This document shows positions 44,803 through 53,421 of a stretch of DNA of 64,000 nucleotides, one piece after another. The position numbers and the translations under genes were made by a program. The stretch spans positions 186,001 to 250,000 of the forward strand of contig JAEZTC010000001.1 of NCBI GenBank assembly GCA_023421675.1. Reading direction: 5' to 3'. This stretch comes from Bacillota bacterium. Lineage in GTDB: Bacteria; Bacillota; Clostridia; Acetivibrionales; JANLFN01. The notes beneath the pieces were generated by a model, which was given only the letters and a program-made list of their open reading frames with translations, was not told the DNA's origin and ran no database searches. Within the stretch, counting starts at the first letter, position 1. Every line of letters starts with the position of its first letter.

Positions 44803-45990
44803 TCATTTTATTGAAACTGAAAAACTGACCTTGGCACCACTACCTTCCTGGTTTGCAAGAATTAATTCTCCACCGTGCTTTTCGCATAGCGTTTTGCATA
44901 TCGCTAGCCCCATTCCAAGATGGCTCGTATCTTGGTCACCTGTATAAAATGGACGGCAGGCATATTTTAGGGCATTTGACGAAAATCCTTCCCCGTCATC
45001 CGAAATATTAAAACACAAATTATCTTTTCCCAGAGAACAGGATGCGTTTACCACCTGCTTGGCAAACCGCATAGAATTAGTTACAATGTTTTCCAATATG
45101 CGGAATAGTATCTGTTTATCAATTTTAATTTCAGTTTCTTCAACGTCATAAGTAAAAACCAATTCTTTGCCTAATTGTGCTGCTAGTACGGACATAGTGA
45201 TTTTTATCTCCTCAATAAACCTATTGAGGGATATAGGTTCGGGGTGCAATTCTATTTGCTCTATTGCTTGAATGTTACGAACTGAATCTACATATTTTTC
45301 TAAGCGTTCAACTGAATCCATTATATTTCCAAGTGTCTCTTGAAGTTTATCACTGCTGATCTTACCTTTTGGGATATTCTTTTGAAGGTACCTGGTATAC
45401 CCCTTTACAACCGTAATTGGCGTTCGCAAATCATGATTCATGGATGCATTGAGTTGTTTCCGCTCATTTAGCATTTGCCACATGGTTTTATTATTCTGGT
45501 ACAATTCTTTCCTCATTGTTTCAAATGCACTGCAAAGCTGACCCATTTCATCATTTTTGCGATAACTAATTGAAAAATCCAGATCATTATCAGCAATCTT
45601 AGAAACCCCCTGATTTAAAATATTAATGGGTTGTTTTAATTTCATACGGTAGAATAACAGGGAGGAACAATAAATTCCAGTTGATACAAACAAAACAGGC
45701 AATACTATAGTACCAATGGTAGCAATAGTATTAATTACAGATTGTTCCGGGGTTAAATTCGTATATTTATAATCTTCCGGCCTGATTTGAATGGAATTAC
45801 TTGTCTTATCAAGCACATTGTAATTTTGAATAACGATTGCTCTTGACTGCATTGTATTTTGCTGTATGGACGTACACCACCAGATTGCAGCAGCAGAAAG
45901 GCTTATTGCTAAAAGTTGTATGATAAACACAATGATAATAAAAGATTTTTTAAGTGATAGATTATTAAACTTACTTCTTATCCAACCCAC
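44803..45990 (-). CDS. Sensor histidine kinase
   Basis: A 395-residue membrane kinase. Two membrane helices (about 17-38 and 88-110) flank a short outside loop. A HAMP-like linker (LKQPINILNQGVSKIADNDL) precedes the HisKA helix with the phospho-His in ASMNHDLRTPITVVKG (about 190). The catalytic domain has the N box RILENIVTNSMRFA and G boxes ISDDGEGFSS and HLGMGLAICKTLC. Its GTG start overlaps the response regulator gene by 13 bases (45978-45990). The short sensor loop is like that of kinases that monitor a neighbouring transporter. Confidence 0.92.
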   Translation of the reverse strand: MGWIRSKFNNLSLKKSFIIIVFIIQLLAISLSAAAIWWCTSIQQNTMQSRAIVIQNYNVLDKTSNSIQIRPEDYKYTNLTPEQSVINTIATIGTIVLPVLFVSTGIYCSSLLFYRMKLKQPINILNQGVSKIADNDLDFSISYRKNDEMGQLCSAFETMRKELYQNNKTMWQMLNERKQLNASMNHDLRTPITVVKGYTRYLQKNIPKGKISSDKLQETLGNIMDSVERLEKYVDSVRNIQAIEQIELHPEPISLNRFIEEIKITMSVLAAQLGKELVFTYDVEETEIKIDKQILFRILENIVTNSMRFAKQVVNASCSLGKDNLCFNISDDGEGFSSNALKYACRPFYTGDQDTSHLGMGLAICKTLCEKHGGELILANQEGSGAKVSFSVSIK

Positions 45991-46652
45991 TTATAACCAG
46001 TCCCCCAAACTGTTTCAATATAATCATGTCCGGTTACCTGAGCAATTTTTGATCGTATTTTTCTGATGTGCTCTTTGATTACGGAACTATCTCCTTCAGC
46101 ATTAAAACCCCATATTTTTTCATAGATGGATTCTCTGTCAAATACCATTCCTGTATTTATGGATAATAGATGAATAATGTCAAATTCGCGTTTGGACACC
46201 GGAATTGGCTCATTTTTAAAATATATTGTCCGCTTTGAATAATCAATAACCAATTCATCGAAAAAATAAGCATCTGATACACTATGGCTGCGCTGTTCCC
46301 GCCTTAAATGGGCTTCTACCCGGACAGTCAATTCATCTATATTGAAAGGTTTTGTTATGTAATCATCTCCCCCGACATGCAATCCATTTATTATATCCTG
46401 CTTTTCAACCCGGGCAGTCAGAAAAATTATAGGGCAGGAGATATGATTTCTGATTTTCATACATAATGACATACCGTCAATGTCCGGCATATTAATATCC
46501 AAAAGAATGATATCGGGTTTCGAGTTTATTTTCTCCAGCGCTTCATTGGCATTAAGGGCGGTATATACCAAAAAGCTTTCTGCTTCAAAATGATCTCTTA
46601 GTAAATTGATAATGGATGACTCATCGTCAATAATCAAAATTTTATATTTCAA
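45978..46652 (-). CDS. OmpR-family response regulator
   Basis: A 224-residue regulator. The receiver has LIIDDESSIINLL, the phospho-acceptor in IILLDINMPDIDG and TKPFNIDEL. The winged helix includes PVSKREFDIIHLL and IKEHIRKIRSKIAQVTG, ending VWGTGYKWVG. The TTG at 46652 is chosen: AGGTGG is eight bases before it and the protein then begins directly at the first receiver strand (KYKILIIDDE). The frame is open to 46703. It forms a two-component pair with the next gene and probably controls the ABC exporter downstream. Confidence 0.9.
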   Translation of the reverse strand: MKYKILIIDDESSIINLLRDHFEAESFLVYTALNANEALEKINSKPDIILLDINMPDIDGMSLCMKIRNHISCPIIFLTARVEKQDIINGLHVGGDDYITKPFNIDELTVRVEAHLRREQRSHSVSDAYFFDELVIDYSKRTIYFKNEPIPVSKREFDIIHLLSINTGMVFDRESIYEKIWGFNAEGDSSVIKEHIRKIRSKIAQVTGHDYIETVWGTGYKWVG

Positions 46653-46798
46653 ACAATACACCACCTGATTATACTTAAAACTATAATAAACGCTAAAAGT
46701 CAAAATATTGTCAAAGTTTAATTATATTTTATTACATTTTATTAAATTAAGCACATTGGAAAAAAACGATGTATATAAAAAATTATAATTAAGGATAA

Positions 46799-46839
46799 AA
46801 AACAGGCATGGAATTTATAATACATCCGATGCCTGTTTT
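46799..46839. terminator. Terminator after metQ
   Basis: AAAACAGGCAT (46799-46809) pairs with ATGCCTGTTTT (46829-46839) across a 19-base loop. On the minus strand it closes the metNIQ operon. Confidence 0.75.
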
Positions 46840-46858
46840 AGTGACTATATAAATAAAT

Positions 46859-47749
46859 TTAGAATGCCGGTACTATAGAACCCTTATACTTATCCTCAAT
46901 AAATTTTTTAACTTCAGGAGAATTAAGTACTTTTTCCAATTCCTTAATTGCGGGATCATTCTGGTTGTCAGGTCTTACAGTAAGTATGTTTGCATATGGA
47001 GAATCCTTATCTTCTATGAATAGTGCATCCGAAGTAGGATTAAGCTTTGCCTCGAGTGCGAAGTTTGTATTTATAACAGCAAAATCAACATCGGTGAGTA
47101 CTCTTGGCAGCTGAGCTGCTTCCAGTTCCTTAAATTTAAGCTTTTTCGGATTATCTGTGATATCCTTTGGAGTCTGTGTAAGTCCGAATGCATCTTTGAG
47201 TTTTATAAGTCCCTGCTTCTGAAGCAGAAGAAGAGCCCTGCCTTCATTGGTTGCGTCATTTGGAATTGCTACAGTAAAACCGTCTTTTATTTCATCCTTT
47301 GATTTTATCTTTTTAGAATAAGCTCCAAGCGGCTCAACATGTACTTTTACTGAAGCAATAAGCTTTACATTGTTTTTCTTTGAGAAGTCGTCAAGGTATG
47401 GAACATGCTGAAAGAAGTTTGCATCAAGCTGTTTGTCGTTTAATGCAGTGTTAGGAGTAACGTAATCTGTGAACTCTTTTACTTCAAGATCAATTCCCTT
47501 TTCCTTCAATATAGGTTTTATGTAGTTTAGAATCTCTGCATGAGGGACCGGAGTTGCTCCAATAACAAGCTTAACAGTTTTTTGCGTTGTTGTATCAGCA
47601 GTTGTGCCGGCTGTTGTACCGGTTTGAACAGTTGATGCATTGTTGGTGCTTGAATCTCCGCTGGTTGTAGTTGAACCGCAGCCTGTCAAAACCAGTGTAA
47701 ACACTGATAATAATACGATAAGTGATAACAAAATTGAACTTTTTCTCAT
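46859..47749 (-). CDS. metQ: Methionine ABC transporter substrate-binding lipoprotein
   Basis: A 296-residue lipoprotein that captures D/L-methionine outside the membrane. The signal peptide ends in the lipobox VLTGC (Cys24), followed by a Ser/Thr-rich tether. The NlpA/MetQ domain begins VKLVIGATPVPHAEIL, with LDANFFQHVPYLDDF and the late VLTDVDFAVINTNFA typical of the family. The ATG at 47749 follows GGAGG and the frame extends five codons further upstream without reason. Third gene of the metNIQ operon. Confidence 0.95.
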   Translation of the reverse strand: MRKSSILLSLIVLLSVFTLVLTGCGSTTTSGDSSTNNASTVQTGTTAGTTADTTTQKTVKLVIGATPVPHAEILNYIKPILKEKGIDLEVKEFTDYVTPNTALNDKQLDANFFQHVPYLDDFSKKNNVKLIASVKVHVEPLGAYSKKIKSKDEIKDGFTVAIPNDATNEGRALLLLQKQGLIKLKDAFGLTQTPKDITDNPKKLKFKELEAAQLPRVLTDVDFAVINTNFALEAKLNPTSDALFIEDKDSPYANILTVRPDNQNDPAIKELEKVLNSPEVKKFIEDKYKGSIVPAF

Positions 47750-47764
47750 AATTAATACCTCCAT

Positions 47765-48424
47765 TTATTTTTTATTTAATTTTTTGGCAACCAGATTACC
47801 AATTGCCTGTACAATCTCCACATATATTATTAAAACAACAATTGTGGCCAGTAATACATCAGTCTGAAACCTGTATAAACCATACCTGACTGCTAGGTCG
47901 CCAAGACCACCTCCGCCTATTGCACCTGCCATGGTAGAATACCCTAGTATATTGATTATTGTCATCGTAATACCCAGTATTATTGATGGAAGAGCTTCGG
48001 GTATTAGAACCCGGATTATAACCTGGGGAACAGATGCTCCAACTGCAAGAGAAGCCTCTATCACCCCCCAATCCACCTCCTTGAGGGCGGATTCAATAAC
48101 TCTTGCCACAAATGGGGCAGCTGCGATAGATAATGGCACTATCGCGGCGGTTGAGCCTATAGTTGTTCCTACTATAAGTCTCGAAAGAGGAAAAATTGCA
48201 ATAATCAATATAATAAACGGAACAGATCTGGTTACATTTATAACAGTGCCAAGTACTTTATTAAGGTAGGGCTTTTCACAAATACTTCCTTTATCCGTAA
48301 TAACAAGCAAAATCCCTAGAGCGAAGCCTATTATTACAGAAAACAGTGTTGAAAAGAAAACCATATATAAAGTTTCAAGTAATGATGGATGTATTAAATC
48401 CAACAAGTGCTGCAAATTAGTCAT
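47765..48424 (-). CDS. metI: Methionine ABC transporter permease
   Basis: A 219-residue membrane subunit with five or six helices. Family features are SLLETLYMVFFSTLFSVIIG, FIILIIAIFPLSRLIVGTTIG, and the EAA loop EASLAVGASVPQVIIRVLIPEALP that contacts MetN. It starts directly after the metN stop and ends 15 bases before metQ's start, so the three are one operon. Confidence 0.95.
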   Translation of the reverse strand: MTNLQHLLDLIHPSLLETLYMVFFSTLFSVIIGFALGILLVITDKGSICEKPYLNKVLGTVINVTRSVPFIILIIAIFPLSRLIVGTTIGSTAAIVPLSIAAAPFVARVIESALKEVDWGVIEASLAVGASVPQVIIRVLIPEALPSIILGITMTIINILGYSTMAGAIGGGGLGDLAVRYGLYRFQTDVLLATIVVLIIYVEIVQAIGNLVAKKLNKK

Positions 48425-49435
48425 TTATGATAGCACCTCGATTCCAACCTGATTTTCCCTGAGAAACTCAACTGCTTTTGATACGTTTTCAGCATTACCT
48501 GTTATTTTAAGAACAAGGTTTCCGACATTGGTATCCTGAATTGTTTCTATTTTGCCTGCTAGGATATTTGCATCAACATCAAATTTTTTTATCATTGTAG
48601 ATATTACTGGCTGATTGCTGTTTCTGCCTATGAACAAGGTGCGTATAATAATTTCGTTTCCGTTATTGCCACCAGTATTCAAGTATTCCTTAGGTATATC
48701 ATTTATCCTTTTAGTGAAGTTTCTTGTGGTTTGTGAGTGGGGGTTTGTAAAAATGTCAATTACCGAACCTTCTTCTACAATAGCCCCTTCTTCTATAATC
48801 GCGACTTTATTGCATATCTGTTTGATAACCTGCATTTCATGCGTTATAACTACAATTGTTATATTAAAACGTATGTTTATGTCTTTAAGCAATTCCAAAA
48901 TAGAATTTGTTGTTGTTGGATCAAGGGCAGATGTAGCTTCATCCGAAAGTATTATTTTAGGATTGTTTGCAAGAGCCCTTGCAATGCCGACTCTTTGCTT
49001 CTGACCTCCTGAAAGCTGTGCCGGATATGAATTCTTTTTATCCAACAAATCTACCAGTTCAAGAATATTCTGTACTTGCTGCTCTACCTGTTTCTTTGGC
49101 AAATGTGAAATCCTTAAGGGAAATGCAACATTGTCAAATACCGTTTTATTCATCAGAAGATTAAAATGCTGAAATATCATGCCTATTTTTTTTCGGGTTT
49201 CCCGTAATTTGGTTTGGCTAAGGCTTGTAATGTCCGAACCATCAATAAACACTTGCCCTGAATCAGGCACTTCAAGCTTATTTATGCACCTGACCAGTGA
49301 AGACTTGCCGGCACCGCTTGCACCTATAATTCCGAAAATCTCACCATCACCGATTCGTAAATTTACATTATTAAGTGCATTAATTTCACTGTCTTTAGTT
49401 TTATATACTTTTGAAACATTTTTTATTTCAATCAT
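48425..49435 (-). CDS. metN: Methionine ABC transporter ATP-binding protein
   Basis: A 336-residue ATPase. Walker A IGASGAGKSSLVRC, signature LSGGQKQRVGIARALA, Walker B IILSDEATSALDPTT and the switch His (VITHEMQV) are present. A C-terminal NIL (ferredoxin-like) domain (about 255-336) binds methionine for feedback inhibition, as in MetN. First gene of metNIQ. Its promoter, 50-80 bases upstream, carries the CCAAG-N16-CTAGG operator shared with the sulfonate transporter and the nitrogenase-like operon. No S-box (SAM) riboswitch was seen in the short leader. Confidence 0.95.
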   Translation of the reverse strand: MIEIKNVSKVYKTKDSEINALNNVNLRIGDGEIFGIIGASGAGKSSLVRCINKLEVPDSGQVFIDGSDITSLSQTKLRETRKKIGMIFQHFNLLMNKTVFDNVAFPLRISHLPKKQVEQQVQNILELVDLLDKKNSYPAQLSGGQKQRVGIARALANNPKIILSDEATSALDPTTTNSILELLKDINIRFNITIVVITHEMQVIKQICNKVAIIEEGAIVEEGSVIDIFTNPHSQTTRNFTKRINDIPKEYLNTGGNNGNEIIIRTLFIGRNSNQPVISTMIKKFDVDANILAGKIETIQDTNVGNLVLKITGNAENVSKAVEFLRENQVGIEVLS

Positions 49436-49449
49436 TAAAGCACTTCCTC

Positions 49450-49513
49450 ATATCCTAGTAAATATATTGAATTACTTGGATAAGATTTTACTTCAATAAT
49501 TTTCCTCTGTCAA
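49450..49513 (-). promoter_or_regulatory. metNIQ promoter with shared operator
   Basis: Minus strand: TTGACA (49513-49508), 17-base spacer, TAAAAT (49490-49485), then TTATCCAAGTA and TTACTAGGATA. CCAAG starts at 49479 and CTAGG ends at 49454, exactly 26 bases end to end. The site covers the expected transcription start, so a repressor is likely. Confidence 0.8.
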
Positions 49514-49580
49514 TACCATTTTTAAAATGTTTTTTGAGCAACATATAGTAAAAATATTTAAGAAATTTTGGTAATAAATG

Positions 49581-49644
49581 TTGACATTATCCAGAGTGTG
49601 ATTTAAAATAAATTCCAAGTAAAATACTAAGAATACTAGGAATT
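49581..49644 (+). promoter_or_regulatory. Sulfonate-type ABC operon promoter with shared operator
   Basis: TTGACA (49581-49586), 17-base spacer, TAAAAT (49604-49609). The operator follows at 49611-49644: ATTCCAAGTA-AAA-TACTAAGAAT and a third half-site TACTAGGAAT. CCAAG to CTAGG spans 26 bases (49615-49640), the same as at metNIQ and at 52648-52673. Confidence 0.82.
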
Positions 49645-49666
49645 AAAAATGTAGAGGGGGAATAAT

Positions 49667-50767
49667 ATGAGAAAGATCTTGTCAGGTTTAATAATTCTGA
49701 CAGTCTTGGCAACGGTGGCGTTTACAGGCTGCGGACAGAGTAAGGAAAGAAGTGGGTCTAATATAACAGCCTCACAGGAAGAAACCGCTGCCTCAGCAAG
49801 TACAAAACCTGCCTATAAGGAGCTTAAGAAGTTCAGAGTCGGTTACCTGCCGTCTACAGGACACGTTTTGTATTTTGTAGCAAAGGAAAAGGGTTATTTT
49901 GAAGAGGAAGGTTTAGACGTAGAGTTTTCACTCTTTGCAAATTCTGCAGAAGGACTCAATGCAATGAAAGCAGGAAAGTTGGATGCAGGCTCGTTTGGTA
50001 CAGCACCACCACTCACATTCATAGCAAAAGGGACCGATTTTACTATTTTCGGCGGTCAGATGTCACAAGGCCATGCATTAATTGCTAAGCCGGAAAATGC
50101 AGATACCTTTAAAGACTTAAAAAATTATAAGGGAAAGAAAATAGGAGTCGTTAGGTTATCTACAGGGGACATAGTTTTCAGAGGCGGCCTTAAGGAAGCC
50201 GGGCTGGACTGGTCTAAGGATCTGACAATCAATGAATTTGAATCCCAGGGATCAGTACTTGAGGCTGTTAAGAAAGGAACTGTAGATGCCGGAATTGTAT
50301 GGCCTCCATACAGGAAAATGGCTGAAGACCAGGGACTCAAGGTAGTAAAGCAGAGTGGAGAAATATTCAAGGAACACCCTTGCTGCAGACAGGTTGCTTT
50401 GACTGCTGACATTAAGAAGGATCCTGATTCATATCTGAGGTTTACTACTGCACTTATAAAGGCGTATAAATTCTATAAGAATAACCAGGATGAGACTGTG
50501 GAGTATACAGCTAAATATATCAAGGTTGATAAGAACATTATAAAATCTGAAGTATATGGTGATTACATAAGCAACAACCCAGACCCCAATAAGGAAGGTG
50601 TTGTTAAGTTCTGGGACTTCATGAACAAGATAGGATTTATTTCATCAGCAGATAAGATTGAGAAGTATATTAATACAGATATATTCAAAAATGCTTTGAA
50701 CAATGTATTGAAGAGCAATCCGGAAGATAAGGACTACCTGCTTTTGAAATCAGGATTTAAAGAATAG
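49667..50767 (+). CDS. ABC transporter substrate-binding lipoprotein (sulfonate/taurine/nitrate type)
   Basis: A 366-residue lipoprotein (lipobox VAFTGC, Cys22) of the SsuA/TauA/NMT1-like group. The mature part begins KKFRVGYLPSTGHVLYFVAK, with a YFEEEGLDVEF segment and AGKLDAGSFGTAPPLTF that place it in the family of binding proteins for aliphatic sulfonates, taurine, nitrate or thiamine precursors. The ligand cannot be fixed from sequence. It is the first gene of an ABC operon whose promoter carries the shared operator, next to metNIQ. AGAGGGGGA precedes the ATG. Confidence 0.88.
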   Translation: MRKILSGLIILTVLATVAFTGCGQSKERSGSNITASQEETAASASTKPAYKELKKFRVGYLPSTGHVLYFVAKEKGYFEEEGLDVEFSLFANSAEGLNAMKAGKLDAGSFGTAPPLTFIAKGTDFTIFGGQMSQGHALIAKPENADTFKDLKNYKGKKIGVVRLSTGDIVFRGGLKEAGLDWSKDLTINEFESQGSVLEAVKKGTVDAGIVWPPYRKMAEDQGLKVVKQSGEIFKEHPCCRQVALTADIKKDPDSYLRFTTALIKAYKFYKNNQDETVEYTAKYIKVDKNIIKSEVYGDYISNNPDPNKEGVVKFWDFMNKIGFISSADKIEKYINTDIFKNALNNVLKSNPEDKDYLLLKSGFKE

Positions 50768-50815
50768 GGGGTGAAGGTGTGCCTTGTGTTTTTGAGGGTA
50801 CACCTTTGTTTTAAT

Positions 50816-51622
50816 ATGAGCAAGATTAAATTAAAGGATGTTTCATTGAATTATAAAGACAAAAACTCTGAATTCGCAGCTATTAAGGATATAAATATAT
50901 CAATAAAGGAAGGCGAATTCGTAAGCATAATAGGCCCCAGTGGCTGTGGTAAAAGTACGCTATTAAGCCTTTTCACCGGGCTAAGTTTTCCAACTGGCGG
51001 TACTATTCTTCTGGATGGGCAAAAGATAACCGGAACAGGAACCGACAGAGGCGTTGTGTTTCAGAATTATTCTCTTTTTCCCTGGATGAGTGCAAAGAAA
51101 AATCTTATATTTGGCATTAAACAAGTTAATAAAGAGGCTGGAAAGAAGGAAATAGAGAGCATTGCAGACAAGTATATAAGACTTGTGGGGCTTAATGATT
51201 TTAAAAGTAAATACCCTTCTCAGCTTTCAGGAGGGATGCAGCAGAGGGTTGCAATTGCAAGAGCTCTTGCAATGGACCCCGGTATTTTGCTTATGGACGA
51301 ACCTTTTGGGGCTGTGGATGCAAAGAACCGGATTATTCTTCAGGAACTGCTGCTGGAACTTTGGGAAAAGAGTGAAACTAAAAAAACCGTGGTTTTTGTA
51401 ACGCATGACATTGATGAGGCTATATTATTGTCTGACAAAATCATTGTAATGTCGGCAAGCCCTGGTACCGTAAAAACAGAAGTGGAAGTACCGTTCCCAA
51501 GACCAAGAAACAGGTATGAGCTAATGAAGGATAAGGAATACGCAAACCTTAGAAACAGGCTTGTTGATTATTTTTATGATGATATACTTCAAAAAATAGG
51601 TGGGGAAGAAGTAACAATTTAA
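50816..51622 (+). CDS. ABC transporter ATP-binding protein (SsuB/TauB type)
   Basis: A 268-residue ATPase with Walker A IIGPSGCGKSTLLSLF, Q-loop FQNYSLFPWMSA, signature LSGGMQQRVAIARALA, Walker B ILLMDEPFGAVDAKNR and HDIDEAILLSDKI, all typical of nitrate/sulfonate importers. ATG at 50816 gives the usual N terminus (MSKIKLKDVSLNY). Upstream GTG codons at 50771 and 50777, near AGGGGG, are alternatives that would add 13-15 residues. Second gene of the import operon. Confidence 0.92.
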   Translation: MSKIKLKDVSLNYKDKNSEFAAIKDINISIKEGEFVSIIGPSGCGKSTLLSLFTGLSFPTGGTILLDGQKITGTGTDRGVVFQNYSLFPWMSAKKNLIFGIKQVNKEAGKKEIESIADKYIRLVGLNDFKSKYPSQLSGGMQQRVAIARALAMDPGILLMDEPFGAVDAKNRIILQELLLELWEKSETKKTVVFVTHDIDEAILLSDKIIVMSASPGTVKTEVEVPFPRPRNRYELMKDKEYANLRNRLVDYFYDDILQKIGGEEVTI

Positions 51623-51660
51623 TCCTTTTATTTAGATTTATTTTCGGGAGGAAAAATGTA

Positions 51661-52572
51661 TTGAAGAGATTTGTTAACATTATAAATTTATTGTTCATTA
51701 TTTTAATTTTATTTGAATTGGATACAATATGGAAGCCCGTCCAAAACGGCATATATGCTGTTGTTCTTTTTTCTTTGATTGAAGTATATTATTTATTAAA
51801 TTTATTCTTAAGAAAAGACAAGGAAAAGGTCAAAACCCTGGGAGACATTATTGCAATTCTGTACTCTTTAATTTTTATATGGGAGTTATTGACTGCAAAA
51901 ATAGGTATTTTGGCTAAGGAGCTTTTTCCTGAGGTGGGTAATATAATAAAGCTATTTATCTCTGAATTACCGGTTTTATTAAAGGGTTTCCTCACTTCTA
52001 TAGAACTGCTGGGGGTAGGATATATATTGGCTCTGCTTACAGCTGTACCTTTGGCACTTATCATTGGTTGGAGAAAACGACTTTACAGGGCAGTAAATCC
52101 TTATACCAAGGTTTTGGGACCTATACCTCCTACTGTCTATATTCCCTATGCAATTGCACTTCTGCCGACATTTAAAATGTCTTCAATATTTATAATTTTT
52201 GTCGGAGCATTCTGGCCAATTTTTATTAACACTCTTAGTGGAGTTTTCAATATAGACAAAAATCTTATAGATTCTGCAAAAGCATTAAATGTAGGCGATA
52301 GGGAAATGCTTCTTGAGATAATTCTTCCTGGTACAATACCGCCAATTTTAAGCGGTGCGACAATAGGTCTTACATTTTCCTTTATACTGTTGACATCTGC
52401 CGAAATGATAGGAGCAACTTCAGGAATGGGATGGTATGTTAAATACTTTTCAGATTTTTCGGATTATCCAAGAGTTATTGTCGGAATTCTGTTTATCGGA
52501 ATAGTAGTCACGGGTATTATGTACATTCTAGATAGGGCTGGAAAGTATCTTCTGAGGTGGAAGAAAAATTAA
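51661..52572 (+). CDS. ABC transporter permease (SsuC/TauC type)
   Basis: A 303-residue permease with about eight helices: two extra N-terminal ones (IINLLFIILILFELDTIW and NGIYAVVLFSLIEVYYLL) before the conserved core. The EAA motif is DSAKALNVGDREMLLEIILPG. The start is TTG at 51661, after GGGAGG; the nearby ATG at 51657 is out of frame and hits a stop after one codon. It completes the importer with the preceding lipoprotein and ATPase. Confidence 0.88.
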   Translation: MKRFVNIINLLFIILILFELDTIWKPVQNGIYAVVLFSLIEVYYLLNLFLRKDKEKVKTLGDIIAILYSLIFIWELLTAKIGILAKELFPEVGNIIKLFISELPVLLKGFLTSIELLGVGYILALLTAVPLALIIGWRKRLYRAVNPYTKVLGPIPPTVYIPYAIALLPTFKMSSIFIIFVGAFWPIFINTLSGVFNIDKNLIDSAKALNVGDREMLLEIILPGTIPPILSGATIGLTFSFILLTSAEMIGATSGMGWYVKYFSDFSDYPRVIVGILFIGIVVTGIMYILDRAGKYLLRWKKN

Positions 52573-52610
52573 CTTGAGTAAAAGTATGAATATTAATTAA
52601 AACAAAAGTA

Positions 52611-52677
52611 TTGACTGGAATATAATAAAGTATTATTATAAGAATAACCAAGAAAACATATAGAATTACTAGGATAA
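52611..52677 (+). promoter_or_regulatory. Promoter and operator of the nitrogenase-like/corrinoid operon
   Basis: TTGACT (52611-52616), 17-base spacer, TATTAT (52634-52639), then the operator at 52644-52677: AATAACCAAG and TTACTAGGATAA. CCAAG (52648) to CTAGG (52673) is again exactly 26 bases. Same layout as the metNIQ and sulfonate-type promoters. Confidence 0.82.
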
Positions 52678-52680
52678 CAC

Positions 52681-52742
52681 GGGAGATTTCTCCCTTTTAA
52701 TTTAAATGATAACCAAGTAAACAAATCAACATACTACAATAT
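52681..52742 (+). promoter_or_regulatory. Leader hairpin and second, degenerate operator
   Basis: GGGAG-ATTT-CTCCC followed by TTTTAATTT (52681-52701) is a weak terminator-like hairpin. Beyond it, ATAACCAAGTAAAC (CCAAG at 52713) is followed at the same 26-base span by CTACA instead of CTAGG. This looks like a decayed second operator before the first gene's GGGGGT ribosome site. Confidence 0.45.
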
Positions 52743-52764
52743 AAATTTGTTCAGGGGGTTTAAA

Positions 52765-53421
52765 ATGTCTTCAGACAATCAGGAGATTTATAAAAAAATA
52801 TCCGACTCAGTTGTAAATATGGATGAGGAGGAAACTGTAATACTGGCAAATGAATGTGTAATCAACAAAGTTGATGCTTATGCGGCTATTGATAAGGGAC
52901 TTTCCAATGGCATGGAAAGGGCAGGAAAGCTTTTTGAAGATGAAGAGTATTTTATACCTGAACTGCTTATGTGCTCTGATGCAATGTATGCAGGCCTTGA
53001 TGTGCTAAAACCCCATCTTAGTCAAAGTGACTCTGAAGAAAAACACAAGGTGGTCATAGGTGTGGTTGAGGGAGATACGCATGACATAGGAAAGAACCTC
53101 GTTAAAATCATGTTGGAAACTTCAGGTTTTGATGTTATAGATCTCGGAAGAGATGTTCCTCCTGAAAAGTTTGTTGAAACTGCAAAAAGCCAAAAGGCTG
53201 AAATAATTGCTCTTTCAACCCTTATGACAACAACAATGGATGTAATGGGTGAAGTGATTAATATTCTTAAGAAAGAAAATATAAGAGATAAATATAAGAT
53301 TATGATTGGTGGGGGTCCTATTTCGCAGAGTTTTGCTGATAAGATTGAAGCAGATGGTTATTCCATAAATGCTGCAGAAGCAGTAAGACTTGCCAGAAAG
53401 CTGGTAGGAGGTGCCGCATAA
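52765..53421 (+). CDS. Corrinoid (B12-binding) protein, methyltransferase-associated
   Basis: A 218-residue carrier protein of the MtbC/MtmC/MtaC type that holds a methyl-corrinoid. The N-terminal four-helix cap (about 1-90) precedes the Rossmann B12 domain with the signature GDTHDIGKNL (His106 is the lower cobalt ligand), STLMTTT and IGGGPIS. GGGGGT precedes the ATG at 52765; a longer frame starts at 52747. It is the first gene of the long operon, with its stop overlapping the start of the first methyltransferase, so the two proteins are made together. Confidence 0.93.
   Translation: MSSDNQEIYKKISDSVVNMDEEETVILANECVINKVDAYAAIDKGLSNGMERAGKLFEDEEYFIPELLMCSDAMYAGLDVLKPHLSQSDSEEKHKVVIGVVEGDTHDIGKNLVKIMLETSGFDVIDLGRDVPPEKFVETAKSQKAEIIALSTLMTTTMDVMGEVINILKKENIRDKYKIMIGGGPISQSFADKIEADGYSINAAEAVRLARKLVGGAA

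Noticed and set aside
41905..46703. Bacitracin-resistance BceRS-BceAB system
   Set aside because: The order and the presence of kinase, regulator and ABC genes are similar, but the permeases are ABC-2 type with no FtsX/BceB-like ten-helix protein.
49436..49510. Possible SAM (S-box) or other riboswitch in the metNIQ leader
   Set aside because: The leader is only about 40 bases from the predicted start site and lacks the S-box core segments; an operator explains the region better.
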